From positions 1 to 64,000 of IMG/VR virus record IMGVR_UViG_3300036800_000175: a stretch of 64,000 nucleotides of DNA; one strand, given 5' to 3'. Both the position numbers and the translations under genes were made by a program. This stretch comes from a virus. Position 1 is the stretch's first letter; each line of letters starts with the position of its first letter. Below the pieces are notes generated by a model. The model did not search any database. It was not told the origin of the DNA and saw nothing but the letters and a program-made list of their open reading frames with translations. Below, piece after piece: positions 1 to 8,111 of the stretch.

Positions 1-834
1 AAACTGATCTTCCTGTGGTTGCAATACCTTGAGTCGCAGTCGCTGCCCAAGGTGTTCGTGTATGGGCAGGATCAGCGGCAGGCGACCGCGATGGCCGACG
101 ACATCGCCTCAATGCGCGCGTCCGGTATTGCGGCGTTCAAACGGCCGCCGCAGGGTGAGAAAACGTTTGAACTGCTCGAATCGTCCGGGAAGGGCGCCGA
201 CCAGTTCAATGAGGCCCTGTCGTTCCTTGAAACATGGCAGACCAGCAGTGTGCTGGCCGGGTTCATTGGCTTGTCCAGCCTGGCCAGCCTCGGCCGCGGT
301 TCCCTCGCCCTGTCCCAGGATCAGTCGTCGTTCTATTTGAAAAGCCGCCAGGCGGTCAGCGCGGAAATGTGTGAGTCGTTCACCCACCAGGTCATCGCAC
401 CCCTGGTCACCCTGAATTTCGGGCCGGATGCTGCGTATCCGCGGCTGACGTCGGGGCCGCTGACCGACGACAGTGAAGCGTCACTCGTCACCCTGTTCCA
501 GGCTTTGGCGGTCGCGCCGAGCCTGCGGATCCCCGACGGGATCCTTGACCTGATCACCGAACGCCTCGCGTCGGTGCTGAACCTGGACCAGGACCTGGTC
601 ACGCAGATCATCCAGCAGGGCGCGAAGGACCGCGAAACCCAGGCCGTCGCCGCCGCCCCACCGGGCATGCCGAAACAGGCTGCGGCGGGGATCGGGCAGC
701 TCGCGGGTGCGACCGCGGCGGCGACGAAACTGGCCCGGTCCGCAGTGAAGGCGGCTGGTGGTGAGCCGTTGCCGGAGGATCTGAACGCGCCGTACACCCC
801 GCCGCCGCAGTCGGGCACCGGCCCGCCGAAGTGA
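1..834 (+). CDS. Portal protein, C-terminal part (cut by window edge)
   Basis: The frame is open from the first base, so the start and presumably the terminase lie upstream. The portal is the ring at the packaging vertex through which DNA enters and leaves the head. The visible 277 residues carry LSQDQSSFYL followed by a helix and VTLNFGPDA, a pattern I associate with the C-terminal half of DUF935/Mu gp29-like portals. A Pro/Ala-rich tail follows, usual for portal C-termini. The stop overlaps the GTG of the next gene, and a MuF protein follows 0.4 kb on, the standard order. The family call is from memory of the motif. Confidence 0.75.
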   Translation, partial: KLIFLWLQYLESQSLPKVFVYGQDQRQATAMADDIASMRASGIAAFKRPPQGEKTFELLESSGKGADQFNEALSFLETWQTSSVLAGFIGLSSLASLGRGSLALSQDQSSFYLKSRQAVSAEMCESFTHQVIAPLVTLNFGPDAAYPRLTSGPLTDDSEASLVTLFQALAVAPSLRIPDGILDLITERLASVLNLDQDLVTQIIQQGAKDRETQAVAAAPPGMPKQAAAGIGQLAGATAAATKLARSAVKAAGGEPLPEDLNAPYTPPPQSGTGPPK

Positions 835-974
835 CCGGCCCGGCAGCTACCCTGTACAGCCCGTCGCGGGCGTTGTGGATCACGATCCGGGCCCGGTTCG
901 CGGACTGGCGGCGGCGCACAAGGGCACGGGGGTCCGGTCCGCAGGGCAACCGGGGTAACTGGCCGCCGAGCTGA
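831..974 (+). CDS. Small basic protein of 47 aa, unknown function
   Basis: The GTG start overlaps the portal stop as GTGA, so it is probably translationally coupled to the portal. The product has a hydrophobic patch (ALWITIRARF) followed by an Arg-rich stretch (DWRRRTRARG). I do not recognise a family. Its place between portal and MuF gene suggests a minor head-related role, but that is inference only. Confidence 0.45.
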   Translation: MTGPAATLYSPSRALWITIRARFADWRRRTRARGSGPQGNRGNWPPS

Positions 975-1025
975 CGCCTGAGAGACGGCCAGCCCCCTTC
1001 GCTGCCCACCGGAGGGAGGTGAGGA

Positions 1026-1184
1026 ATGGGCAACATCACGGTTGGCCGCTATGCGGATCCCGCATCAGCCGGCTATCAGGGGTGGCTGGAACCAGACGGC
1101 AAGTCGTGGATCATGTTCGTTGACCGCGACGGCAGGCCGGTCGTCTTCCTGGATCGCGACCCGGCAACGGGCGCAGTCAGGTAG
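1026..1184 (+). CDS. Small hypothetical protein of 52 aa
   Basis: A strong ribosome-binding site (GGAGGGAGGTGAGG) sits just before the ATG, the best evidence that this short frame is real. The protein is acidic/aromatic with two similar halves around FVDRDGRPVVFLDRD and no membrane segment. It lies between portal and MuF genes on the same strand. No family recognised. Confidence 0.55.
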   Translation: MGNITVGRYADPASAGYQGWLEPDGKSWIMFVDRDGRPVVFLDRDPATGAVR

Positions 1185-1245
1185 CCAGTAGCGGGCTGCG
1201 GGATGAGCAGCCCCACCCCTAGACCGTGATCATGGGGGGGCAGTT

Positions 1246-1911
1246 GTGACCACCACTGCCACCGCAACCCAGCCGGCGCAACCCGGGCAGGCTCAGCAGC
1301 CCCCCGACGACAGCCACCTGATCGCTGTCATCGTCTCAGCACTGCTGGCGTACTGGACGGTGGCTGAGGTCACCCGGGCGCTCAGGGCGCCGCTCAAAGC
1401 CGCGGGGATCGGCACCATGGCGATCGCGGCCGCGGCCGGGCTCATGCTGGCGTGGCCGGCGGAGTCGATGGAAGGCACCGGGCCCGCCTCGAGGTGGGTG
1501 GTGCGGCAGAACATGCTCCGCCGCGGCTCGTTTTTCCTCAACGCCGCGAGGCGGACCCAGGTCGCGATCAGCCAGGCGCGTGCGCACGGCCAGCCGGTCA
1601 AAGCCGCAGCCGCGCAGGCGATCGCGAACGAGCGCAGATGGTTCGGGCAGCATGTCGCGGCGTCGGCGGCCCGCGCGCAGGTCGGCTCCGCCGTCGACGG
1701 TATCGCCTCGCAGCACGGTGGCCTGGCCGGCTGGCAGGCAGTCAACGACCGCAAGACGACGGCGGGCTGCCGTCGTGCGTCCGGTAAGAACTTCCGGGCG
1801 GACCGGCCGCCGATCGTGGAAGGCCGGCCGTCGTTCCCGGGCGCGGTGCATGGTGCGACGTGCCGGTGTTACCCGGTGCCGCCGTTCAGGGACGCGCCGG
1901 TGATGGACTAG
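1246..1911 (+). CDS. MuF-type minor head (head morphogenesis) protein
   Basis: GTG start after a G-rich site; 221 aa. The N-terminal third has hydrophobic/Ala-rich helices (residues ~25-75). The C-terminal third has the phage MuF signature: GWQAVNDRKTTAGCRRASGK, then FPGAVHGATCRCYPVPP, with the D/T/C cluster and H-x3-C-R-C end. MuF proteins are minor capsid proteins near the portal. In temperate phages they are often fused to C-terminal toxin domains. This one ends straight after the MuF motif; effector-like domains are instead encoded by separate genes 3-9 kb downstream. Confidence 0.85.
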   Translation: MTTTATATQPAQPGQAQQPPDDSHLIAVIVSALLAYWTVAEVTRALRAPLKAAGIGTMAIAAAAGLMLAWPAESMEGTGPASRWVVRQNMLRRGSFFLNAARRTQVAISQARAHGQPVKAAAAQAIANERRWFGQHVAASAARAQVGSAVDGIASQHGGLAGWQAVNDRKTTAGCRRASGKNFRADRPPIVEGRPSFPGAVHGATCRCYPVPPFRDAPVMD

Positions 1912-2207
1912 GGCGCGGCCCATGTCACGATGAGCGCATACCCAGCTGCCCCGTCGCCCGCCTTGACGTGCCCGAACGCTGCGCCCCGGCCGCCCTGCCC
2001 GATGGTGACCTCTACCCGTTCCGGCAGCTGGCCCGGCTCGAATGAGCCTGAGTGCAGGCCGCCGTCTTCCCCGTCGCGGCCTGTTTCCCCGATGCCTACC
2101 GTGCCGCCTCCGCCGCCTGGGCGGATGAGGTAGTCCACGCGGACCGCGCCCGGCGGCTTGATCCACGTACCGGACTGGGCGAAATACTGGATGTCTGGCT
2201 CACTCAT
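1908..2207 (-). CDS. Glycine-rich beta-type module protein, 99 aa
   Basis: The product reads SGTWIKPPGAVRVDYLIRPGGGGGT then a Gly-rich run and VTIGQGGRG. It is a stand-alone copy of the glycine-rich module (SGxWxxPxGxxxVxxxxxGGGGG) seen twice inside the tail protein at 34.4-37.6 kb. Its ATG overlaps the stop of the membrane protein gene upstream on the same strand (ATGAGTGA). The gene converges with the MuF gene, overlapping by 4 bases. Such modules usually belong to tail-tip or adhesin proteins; the role of a free copy is unknown. Confidence 0.65.
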   Translation of the reverse strand: MSEPDIQYFAQSGTWIKPPGAVRVDYLIRPGGGGGTVGIGETGRDGEDGGLHSGSFEPGQLPERVEVTIGQGGRGAAFGHVKAGDGAAGYALIVTWAAP

Positions 2208-2526
2208 GGCCGCCAGTATCCCGGGTCAGTTCGTCGTCTGGCAGATCATTGCCGGCCGCGGCCGCCGCATCGACCGCGGTGAGCATGAGGATGATGACGG
2301 CGGCGTGGCCGCGGATCACCCGCTGGGCCAGGATGTTCATCACGGCCAGGACGATGACGACGGCGAGGTCGGTGATCAGTTCCAGGCGGTCTAGCGGCGG
2401 CCGGAACGCCAGTTGCCAGACGGCGACACCGGCGCTGAGGGCGATGATCGCGGCGCAGCCGCGGATCACCCACCGGCCCAGCTGGATCGCCCCGGTTGTC
2501 AGGTGCCTGCGGGTAGGTGCGGTCAC
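2200..2526 (-). CDS. Small membrane protein, 108 aa
   Basis: I placed the start at a GTG ten bases after GGGAGG; an ATG nearer that site is in another frame. Three hydrophobic segments are visible: WVIRGCAAIIALSAGVAVW, LITDLAVVIVLAVMNIL and GHAAVIILMLTAVDAAAAA. A charged tail (DLPDDELTRD) follows. It is translationally coupled to the glycine-rich protein gene that follows it. Function unknown; an envelope protein expressed apart from the + strand head genes. Confidence 0.6.
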   Translation of the reverse strand: MTAPTRRHLTTGAIQLGRWVIRGCAAIIALSAGVAVWQLAFRPPLDRLELITDLAVVIVLAVMNILAQRVIRGHAAVIILMLTAVDAAAAAGNDLPDDELTRDTGGHE

Positions 2527-2578
2527 GATGGGCCATCCTCCCACCACTGCACCTAGCGTGCGTGTACCATCACCGACC

Positions 2579-2887
2579 GTGAGACTAGGAAGAGGCGGCG
2601 GCAGCGGCCGACACCGCCGCGACCCCATCGACACCCCCGGCGGTGAAGCACCCCGCGGTGTCCGCATCCTGCACCCCGACGGGACCGAATCCGCGTGCGA
2701 CGTGATCCGCGCACCCGAAGACACCCCCGACGGGCTCGCCCTCTGGTACGTCGTCCCACCCGACGGCGTCAAGTTCAACCCTGGCAACGGCGACCGGCTG
2801 GCCGTCGCGGTACTGACACCCCACACCGCGATCGCATTCGACGCGATCGCCGCCCTCGTGACGGCACCACCCGCGGACCTGAACTAG
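2579..2887 (+). CDS. Hypothetical protein, 102 aa
   Basis: The protein-like part begins with a GTG at 2579; codons before it in the same frame look like noise. A basic Gly/Arg N-terminus is followed by RGVRILHPDGTESACDVI and a C-terminal half rich in short beta-strand patterns (ALWYVVPPDGVKF). No catalytic motif or membrane segment seen. It is divergent from the membrane protein gene at 2526 across a 52-base gap and is followed directly by another small gene. Confidence 0.55.
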   Translation: MRLGRGGGSGRHRRDPIDTPGGEAPRGVRILHPDGTESACDVIRAPEDTPDGLALWYVVPPDGVKFNPGNGDRLAVAVLTPHTAIAFDAIAALVTAPPADLN

Positions 2888-3070
2888 ATGAACTGGGCGC
2901 TGTACGCCGTCGCCGGCGTGCTCGCGATCTCAACCCTGATCGTCATCGCGCACACAGGTAAGACACCAGCCGACCCGGCGAAACCCGGCGGCGGCCAGGC
3001 CGCCATGATCACCATCGTGAACGCCGCGATGATCGTCGTCGTGGTCATGGCCGCGATCCGGCTCAGCTGA
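2888..3070 (+). CDS. Small two-helix membrane protein, 60 aa
   Basis: The start directly follows the upstream stop (TAGATG). Two hydrophobic stretches, LYAVAGVLAISTLIVIA and AAMITIVNAAMIVVVVMAAI, flank a Pro/Gly-rich loop, giving a hairpin in the membrane. No family recognised. It is far from the lysis genes, so I would not call it a holin. Confidence 0.6.
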   Translation: MNWALYAVAGVLAISTLIVIAHTGKTPADPAKPGGGQAAMITIVNAAMIVVVVMAAIRLS

Positions 3071-3074
3071 CCAC

Positions 3075-3332
3075 ATGGCCGATAACGAGACCGGCCGGTT
3101 CTGCACCCTGACCGGGACGACCGATAACGAGATCGACCTGACCGGCGCGATGACGCCCGCGCTAGCGGCCGACGACCTGCTCTACGGCGTGCGCCAGGCG
3201 GCCGAGCACGGTGAGGTCACCTGGGTCAGCAAGGACGGCGAGCGGATCGGCGCGATCGTCCCCGCCGGCGTCGCAGAGTTCGCGCAGGCACCGAACGGCT
3301 GGCACAGCACCCATCGCCGCGGCGAGCACTAA
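3075..3332 (+). CDS. Phd/YefM-antitoxin-like small protein, 85 aa
   Basis: The core YGVRQAAEHGEVTWVSKDGE then RIGAIVPAGV resembles the Phd/YefM antitoxin fold (a helix, then xxVxIxRxGxPVAxIVP). That family binds DNA through its N-terminus and a toxin through its C-terminus. No obvious toxin gene sits beside it: the next gene is convergent and Cys-rich. It may therefore be an orphan or a DNA-binding protein. Resemblance is judged by eye. Confidence 0.45.
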   Translation: MADNETGRFCTLTGTTDNEIDLTGAMTPALAADDLLYGVRQAAEHGEVTWVSKDGERIGAIVPAGVAEFAQAPNGWHSTHRRGEH

Positions 3333-3664
3333 CTGACTAGCGGTTCCGTCGCCGCGAGGACCATGCCGGTCAGGATCAGCGCCCACGCGGTCGCCTCATC
3401 CGGCAGTTCATCGGTGCCCGGCGGCAACGCCACCTCCGCAGCCGGGCCGTAGCCCGCCGCGGCGAGCTCACCGATCAGGGCCTGCGGGTCGCTTCCGCAG
3501 CCGACACACGTCCGCCCGGACCCGTACTCACCGGCGAGCGCCGTGTTCCCATCCCGGGCGATGCACGGCGTCATGTCCGATTTGGCGTACGGGCACGCCA
3601 CATGAGCATGGTCGTCGTCGTACCGGCCGAACCCGGCTATCCCTCGCACCATCCGGCTGATCAT
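3329..3664 (-). CDS. Cys-rich hypothetical protein, 111 aa
   Basis: The N-terminal half has a CPYAKSDMTPC segment, then CVGCG, which could hold a metal. The C-terminal half is acidic and ends in a short hydrophobic helix. Convergent with the Phd-like gene (4-base overlap). No known family; one of many small proteins in this window with paired cysteines. Confidence 0.55.
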   Translation of the reverse strand: MISRMVRGIAGFGRYDDDHAHVACPYAKSDMTPCIARDGNTALAGEYGSGRTCVGCGSDPQALIGELAAAGYGPAAEVALPPGTDELPDEATAWALILTGMVLAATEPLVS

Positions 3665-3681
3665 AGGGCAGGTGGGCCACG

Positions 3682-4092
3682 GTGGGTGACCCGGTCGCTA
3701 CAACCACCCCGCCACCCGCCGCATCCATCGCCGCGAAGGTGCGGGCGCAACTCGCCGGTGACTTCCCACCCGGTGCCCTCGCATGGCTGGACGACCTGAC
3801 ATGGCGCGGGCCCGCGCTGGTGCCGCTCCGCTCACTCGACTACACCAACGCGGGCCGCTGGGCGGCGTCGAAGGACCCGGCGAAACTCGCCCGGTTCGTG
3901 TCCCGGATCCGCGCCGGCTGGCGGAAACCCGCCGTCCTCATCCACACCCCCGACGGCCGGCTGACCCCCGTCGACGGGCACACGAGGCTGCTGGCATGCC
4001 GGCAGCTGCATGTGCCGGTCCCAGCGTGGATCGGCTACGCCAGCGTCAATCACGGTCCGTGGGAACGGGCTCACGCCCGGCAGAATCCCTGA
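3682..4092 (+). CDS. ParB/sulfiredoxin-fold domain protein, 136 aa
   Basis: GTG start. The C-terminal half reads KPAVLIHTPDGRLTPVDGHT then RLLACRQLHVPVPAWIG. This matches the ParB-N/Srx fold, where a strand is followed by the (D)GHTR loop that binds nucleotide. The N-terminal half is a helical region with no clear HTH. Phages use this fold as a nuclease/CTPase-like domain. The effector at 8.1 kb carries a second one with DGHHTW. Its end overlaps a convergent membrane gene by 47 bases. Confidence 0.65.
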   Translation: MGDPVATTTPPPAASIAAKVRAQLAGDFPPGALAWLDDLTWRGPALVPLRSLDYTNAGRWAASKDPAKLARFVSRIRAGWRKPAVLIHTPDGRLTPVDGHTRLLACRQLHVPVPAWIGYASVNHGPWERAHARQNP

Positions 4093-4381
4093 CCGCCCGG
4101 CGCCGCTGGCCCGTGAGCCATCCGGCGAGCGTGAACCCGCATGAGGATGCCGCGAACCCGAACGAGGCAGCACCCGGTGCGTGCCACATGGCGATCAGGC
4201 CGGCGATGAGCGGCACCACGGCGATCACGGCGCATCGCCACCAGGCGCGGCCGATCACGTACAGCCGTTCCGCCGCTGTGAAGTAGGCGGGCAGAGGCAG
4301 CCACAGGCGGATCACCAGCAGCGCGGCCAGGAACCCGGCGGCCACGGCGGCGAGCTCAACAGCAAACCATCCTCCGGTCAT
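4046..4381 (-). CDS. Membrane protein, 111 aa
   Basis: Starts at MTGGWF. Hydrophobic stretches: VELAAVAAGFLAALLVIRLW, CAVIAVVPLIAGLIAMW, and a shorter ASFGFAASSCGFTLAGWL. The C-terminus is Arg/Pro rich. Divergent from the next + gene, with starts about 30 bases apart. No family recognised. Confidence 0.55.
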   Translation of the reverse strand: MTGGWFAVELAAVAAGFLAALLVIRLWLPLPAYFTAAERLYVIGRAWWRCAVIAVVPLIAGLIAMWHAPGAASFGFAASSCGFTLAGWLTGQRRRAVRDSAGREPVPTDRD

Positions 4382-4411
4382 GATCCGATCTTGCCATTGC
4401 GGAGGGTGATC

Positions 4412-4849
4412 GTGGGTGAACAAGCAGTGCTGTACCAGGCCGCGCCGTTCCCCCACGGCCTCATGCGCCTGACCGAAGCGCTCCGGTACAAAGACGGCTG
4501 GCGGTTCGCCCTGGCCGACATTGACCGCGGCCAAGGCTCCGAGGGGCTGACGCTGGTCATCACGATCACCTGCCCCGACTCCTACCACCCCGACCAGATG
4601 ACGTCGGTCGTGCATTACATGCCGGTCCCGCCCGCCGCGTTCGATGACCGCTCATGGCGCCGCTGGCTGTTCGACCAGATCAGCGACGTTGAGACCCATG
4701 AGCGGTGCGAGTTCTTCCAGATCGACGGTGAGCGTCCCTTTGCTCCGAGCCACGGACACGGCCAAAATCCTTACCTGGTCAGGGAACTGGGCACTGAGGA
4801 AGATCGGCGCATGTCGTTCCGCGGCGAACTGAACCCGGCGCCGGGATGA
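4412..4849 (+). CDS. Hypothetical protein, 145 aa; paralogue of the 26.5 kb gene
   Basis: GGAGGG lies six bases before the GTG at 4412, which decides the start. The region LTLVITITCPDS, then WRRWLFDQISDVETHERCEF and FQIDGERPF, matches the protein at 26497-26928 (LTLVIEIVTPDS; WRRWLLAQILAVETHEACEF; FQLDGGRPF). The two are clear paralogues. The copy at 26.5 kb lies among head-tail connector genes, so a virion-related role is possible. Function unknown. It overlaps the next gene by ATGA. Confidence 0.65.
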   Translation: MGEQAVLYQAAPFPHGLMRLTEALRYKDGWRFALADIDRGQGSEGLTLVITITCPDSYHPDQMTSVVHYMPVPPAAFDDRSWRRWLFDQISDVETHERCEFFQIDGERPFAPSHGHGQNPYLVRELGTEEDRRMSFRGELNPAPG

Positions 4850-5160
4850 TCGGCCGCCGCGTCCCCACCATCGGCGGGATCGAACAGCCAGGCGACTACT
4901 GCGGCCCCATCACCGGCTACACCGGCGACCTCGAGGCGTGTTTCTTCCTCAAACCCAACGCCCGCGACACCGACGCCACCGCCGGGGCGCGCAGCATCCA
5001 GCATGTCTGTTTCCCCCCGCACACCTACCGGGAATGCGCCGACGGGTCGCTTGAGATACGCCCGTCGATCAGCAACCTGACCGCCGGTGACATGGACGGA
5101 TCCAGCGACGACGGCTGGCACGGCTGGCTGGATGAGGGGCACATCTGGCGGCTCGCGTGA
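4846..5160 (+). CDS. Hypothetical protein, 104 aa, DUF6527-like pattern
   Basis: ATGA overlap with the previous gene and GTGA overlap with the next, so it sits in a tight operon. The C-terminal part SLEIRPSISNL ... WHGWLDEGHIWRL is similar to short DUF6527-type proteins (a PSI motif followed by a WHG-type strand). I hold this family call loosely. No membrane or nuclease motif is visible. Confidence 0.5.
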   Translation: MIGRRVPTIGGIEQPGDYCGPITGYTGDLEACFFLKPNARDTDATAGARSIQHVCFPPHTYRECADGSLEIRPSISNLTAGDMDGSSDDGWHGWLDEGHIWRLA

Positions 5161-7886
5161 GCGCAGTCGCGGGCTGGGAGCATGAGGCGCGCGGGCCGGG
5201 CGGCAAGTGGATAGAGCTGTACCACGGGACGACGTCAGCGAAGGCCGTCAGCATCAAGGCGAGCGGCATGACGGCCAGCAGGTACAGCCACTACAACAGC
5301 ACGCTCACGGTCAGGAAAGACGAAGCGGGCTACTTCGCCGGCGCTCACGGGGCGGTGGTCACCGTGCGGATTCCGGCGGATCAGATGGACGAGTACACCG
5401 AGGGCAACTCACAGGGCCTGGTGTCGCTGCGGAAACCGTTGCCGCCCAGCATGATCCACAAGGTGGACCACATGGATCCGCGCGATGCCAGACTGGCCCG
5501 GCCGGCCTCTCGCCGGATGATTGACCTGGTCGGCCCGCGCGGCTACGTGCATGGCTGGATCAAGGTCGGGGCCGGCGGCGAGCTCCCCCAAGGCCAGCCG
5601 GACGTCCGCGCCGCGAACGCCGCCCTCGCCAAAACCGGGGTACTCAAGAGGGCCACGCGGCAAAACATGAGCGTCGGCGGTGGCCTGGCCGTCGCGGGCG
5701 GCTCGAGCGACACGGAGCGGCCGGTCGCGGACGCCCTGACCGGCGCCACCCAGACCGGCAAGGACCACTACGTCATCCCGACCGCGATGGGCCTGGCCGC
5801 GACCCGGTCCAAGAGCGACACGACGTCAATGTCCGGGTACATCCAGGTCACCCCCGCCGGTGACGTGACGAAGATGGAACGCCCTAGCTTCGGCAAGCCT
5901 GCTGTGCCGGTCGCCCGCCTCTCAGACCACACCGTCGCCAGCGTCCTTGACCGGCAGCTGTCGAAGACGGTGAAAGCGCAGCCGCGCACCACCGCACCCA
6001 AGGCTGCGGTGAAGGATCCGGACGTGGTCCCGCGCAGCGCAGTCGCCCGCCTGGTCAAGGACATGAAGGCCAACCCGGCCCTGCTGACCCCGGAGTACAA
6101 GGCGCGGGCCAAGACGGTCGCGGGGAAGTCCGGCGCATCGGACCTGATTCCGTCGGACTGGGCCGGCGATCAGCCCGCGCTCGAGTTGTCCGCTCAGACC
6201 GCACGGCTGGCCAGCACCCCCGCGCCAGCAGGGAAACCCGGCGGGCCGGGCCTGTACCGCGTCAAAGGCATGGAACTCCCGCCGTACTTCCAGAACGTCC
6301 GGAACGCGCTGATCCGGTCCGGGCATCCGCCCGCGGAGGCGTACCAGATCACTTGGGGTGCGATCCGCCGCTGGGCACGCGGCGGCGGCAAGGCACACCC
6401 CGAAGTCGTCGCGGCCGCGAGGGCTGCGCTCGCCGCGCTGGCCGCTGATTCGGCTCGTGCCCACGCTCACTCCAACCCCGCGCGGGAGGCGATCACGTTG
6501 GCTAAAGTCGCCACCGGCGCGCAGGTGAACATTGCGACGGGCGCGACGGGGCCGCTGTCCCGCCCGCCCTCGAGCGGCGGCAAGGGCGCCGGTGGTGGCG
6601 GGTCGGGGTTCGATTCGCTGCATCCGCGGGTCGGCGCCGGGAACACGGGCGGTGGCCGGTTCGCCAAGAAAGGCTCCGGCACCACCGCAGCGTCCGGGTC
6701 GTCTGCGAAGACAGCCAAGGCCAAGACGGCTGCGAAGCCGAAGGCTGCCGGGAAGACGGCCGCCAAGACTGCGGCAGCACCGGCGGCGGGCAAGGCGACG
6801 ACGCCGAAGATGAACGCCACCCCGGCCAAACCGAAAACCCCGGCGAAGGCGAAGGCTGCACCGAAGCCAGCGCCGAAGCCGACGGGCCGCGCGGCGAAGC
6901 TACAGCAGAAAACCCAACTCCAAACCCAGGCCAGGAACGACCGGGCCAAAGCGAAAGCGATCAACGTCCAGATCGCGCAGCTGACCGCCGCGATCCACAC
7001 CGCCGTCAAAGCCGCCGCCGCATCCACAGCGTCCACCGCAGCCACGAAAACCGCTGCCACCGCCGCGAAAACAGCAGCCGCGACCACCACCGCGGCCGCT
7101 AAAACCGCTGCGACCGCGGCGACGACCACGGCGACGACGACCGCGTCCACGACCGCGAAGACAACATCGTCGGTGCCGGCGATGCGCGCCAAACGCGCCG
7201 GCCTGCGAGTCCAGGCACACACCCTGGTCGTCCGGGCGAACACGCTGGACAAGCAGGCCGCCGCGATCCACCTCACCGCCGCCGGGCCCGCCGCAGCGCT
7301 CGAGCTCGCGGGCGCGGCGCCGTTCCGTGAGGAACTCGCCCGCCGGGTGCCGGCCGGGAAACCGGGTGGTGGCCGGTTCGCTGAGCCGGCTGACCGGCTG
7401 ACCCGGCATGCGACCCCGGATCAGACCGCCGTGGCGGTCAACCGGCTCGCCCCGGATCAGCGTGCGGTGTGCCGGGCGACGGTACTGCCACCACCGGGTT
7501 ATGAGTGGGGCGGCACGGACCGGCTCATCCCCACGTCCGGCGCTGATCTGGCCGGCTCAGCGCGGGCGATCGAGCTGGTCGGCCCAAAAGGCTATATCCA
7601 CGGCTGGATCCGCCCCGGCGGGCCAGCACCGCCGACACCGGCGGCGAAGAAACCCGCGACGGTCGGGCATGTCGTCAAGGCGCACAGCCAGTCCACCGCG
7701 TACACCGACGCGAAGTTCGCTGAGCTGGAAACGCAGATCGGCGCCCTGCACAAGCAGATGGCGGACATGCAAGACAGCAAGGAAACCCACGACGCGAAAC
7801 TGAAAATCGCGTCGCACATCGGGGTGGCCGCTGCTGGCGGGATCCTGTCCTGTCCGTCGGGACTCAGGAAGCCATCGACTTCGTGA
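5157..7886 (+). CDS. Large multidomain protein: ART-like N-terminus, histone-like basic linker, two LVGPKGY modules
   Basis: 909 aa from a GTG coupled to the gene before. Order: residues 1-16 RGPGGKW linker; 18-110 ADP-ribosyltransferase-like start (ELYHGTTSAKAVSIKASGM); ~121 first module (MIDLVGPRGYVHGW); ~370-435 helical domain (LPPYFQNVRNALIRSG ... AIRRWARGGGKAHPE) of a kind seen in actinophage head-region proteins; ~470-500 Gly-rich GGGRF linker; ~505-690 Ala/Lys/Thr-rich stretch like histone H1; ~804 second module (AIELVGPKGYIHGW); a coiled-coil end. It lies between MuF and capsid genes. Inference: head-internal, perhaps DNA-bound effector. The histone-like part may just be a linker. Confidence 0.7.
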   Translation: MSAVAGWEHEARGPGGKWIELYHGTTSAKAVSIKASGMTASRYSHYNSTLTVRKDEAGYFAGAHGAVVTVRIPADQMDEYTEGNSQGLVSLRKPLPPSMIHKVDHMDPRDARLARPASRRMIDLVGPRGYVHGWIKVGAGGELPQGQPDVRAANAALAKTGVLKRATRQNMSVGGGLAVAGGSSDTERPVADALTGATQTGKDHYVIPTAMGLAATRSKSDTTSMSGYIQVTPAGDVTKMERPSFGKPAVPVARLSDHTVASVLDRQLSKTVKAQPRTTAPKAAVKDPDVVPRSAVARLVKDMKANPALLTPEYKARAKTVAGKSGASDLIPSDWAGDQPALELSAQTARLASTPAPAGKPGGPGLYRVKGMELPPYFQNVRNALIRSGHPPAEAYQITWGAIRRWARGGGKAHPEVVAAARAALAALAADSARAHAHSNPAREAITLAKVATGAQVNIATGATGPLSRPPSSGGKGAGGGGSGFDSLHPRVGAGNTGGGRFAKKGSGTTAASGSSAKTAKAKTAAKPKAAGKTAAKTAAAPAAGKATTPKMNATPAKPKTPAKAKAAPKPAPKPTGRAAKLQQKTQLQTQARNDRAKAKAINVQIAQLTAAIHTAVKAAAASTASTAATKTAATAAKTAAATTTAAAKTAATAATTTATTTASTTAKTTSSVPAMRAKRAGLRVQAHTLVVRANTLDKQAAAIHLTAAGPAAALELAGAAPFREELARRVPAGKPGGGRFAEPADRLTRHATPDQTAVAVNRLAPDQRAVCRATVLPPPGYEWGGTDRLIPTSGADLAGSARAIELVGPKGYIHGWIRPGGPAPPTPAAKKPATVGHVVKAHSQSTAYTDAKFAELETQIGALHKQMADMQDSKETHDAKLKIASHIGVAAAGGILSCPSGLRKPSTS

Positions 7887-7896
7887 AGAGGCTGTG

Positions 7897-8094
7897 ATGC
7901 AACCATCTGAGCAGCCGTCTGAGATTTCACCGGACGTGATTAGTGCGGCGGTCGACGCGATGACGCAGGCGTTCATCCAGAACGGCGCTGACCCTGATGA
8001 CGCGAAGGTCGCCGCGGACTATTACGTCCGGGAAGCGATCCGGCAGAACAAGGTCCCCGGTTTCGAGACCGGCACCACCGGCCCGCCCAGCTAG
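7897..8094 (+). CDS. Small acidic protein, 65 aa
   Basis: AGAGG lies just before GTG-ATG; I chose the ATG at 7897 for spacing. The product is mostly helical (VISAAVDAMTQAFIQNGADP, DDAKVAADYYVREAIRQNK) with an acidic N-terminal half and a Gly/Pro tail. It lies between two large tagged proteins. A small acidic neighbour could be an immunity protein or chaperone for them, but nothing in the sequence proves it. Confidence 0.6.
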   Translation: MQPSEQPSEISPDVISAAVDAMTQAFIQNGADPDDAKVAADYYVREAIRQNKVPGFETGTTGPPS

Positions 8095-8111
8095 GGAAGG
8101 CGGGTCGGCCG

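Noticed and set aside
3075-3664. Toxin-antitoxin pair from the Phd-like gene and its neighbour
   Set aside because: The neighbour is convergent and Cys-rich, not a known toxin; no shared operon.
6467-7276. Hydrophobic-looking - strand frame of 269 codons
   Set aside because: It is the reverse of the Ala/Lys/Thr-rich linker; reversed GCC/AAG codons give false membrane helices.
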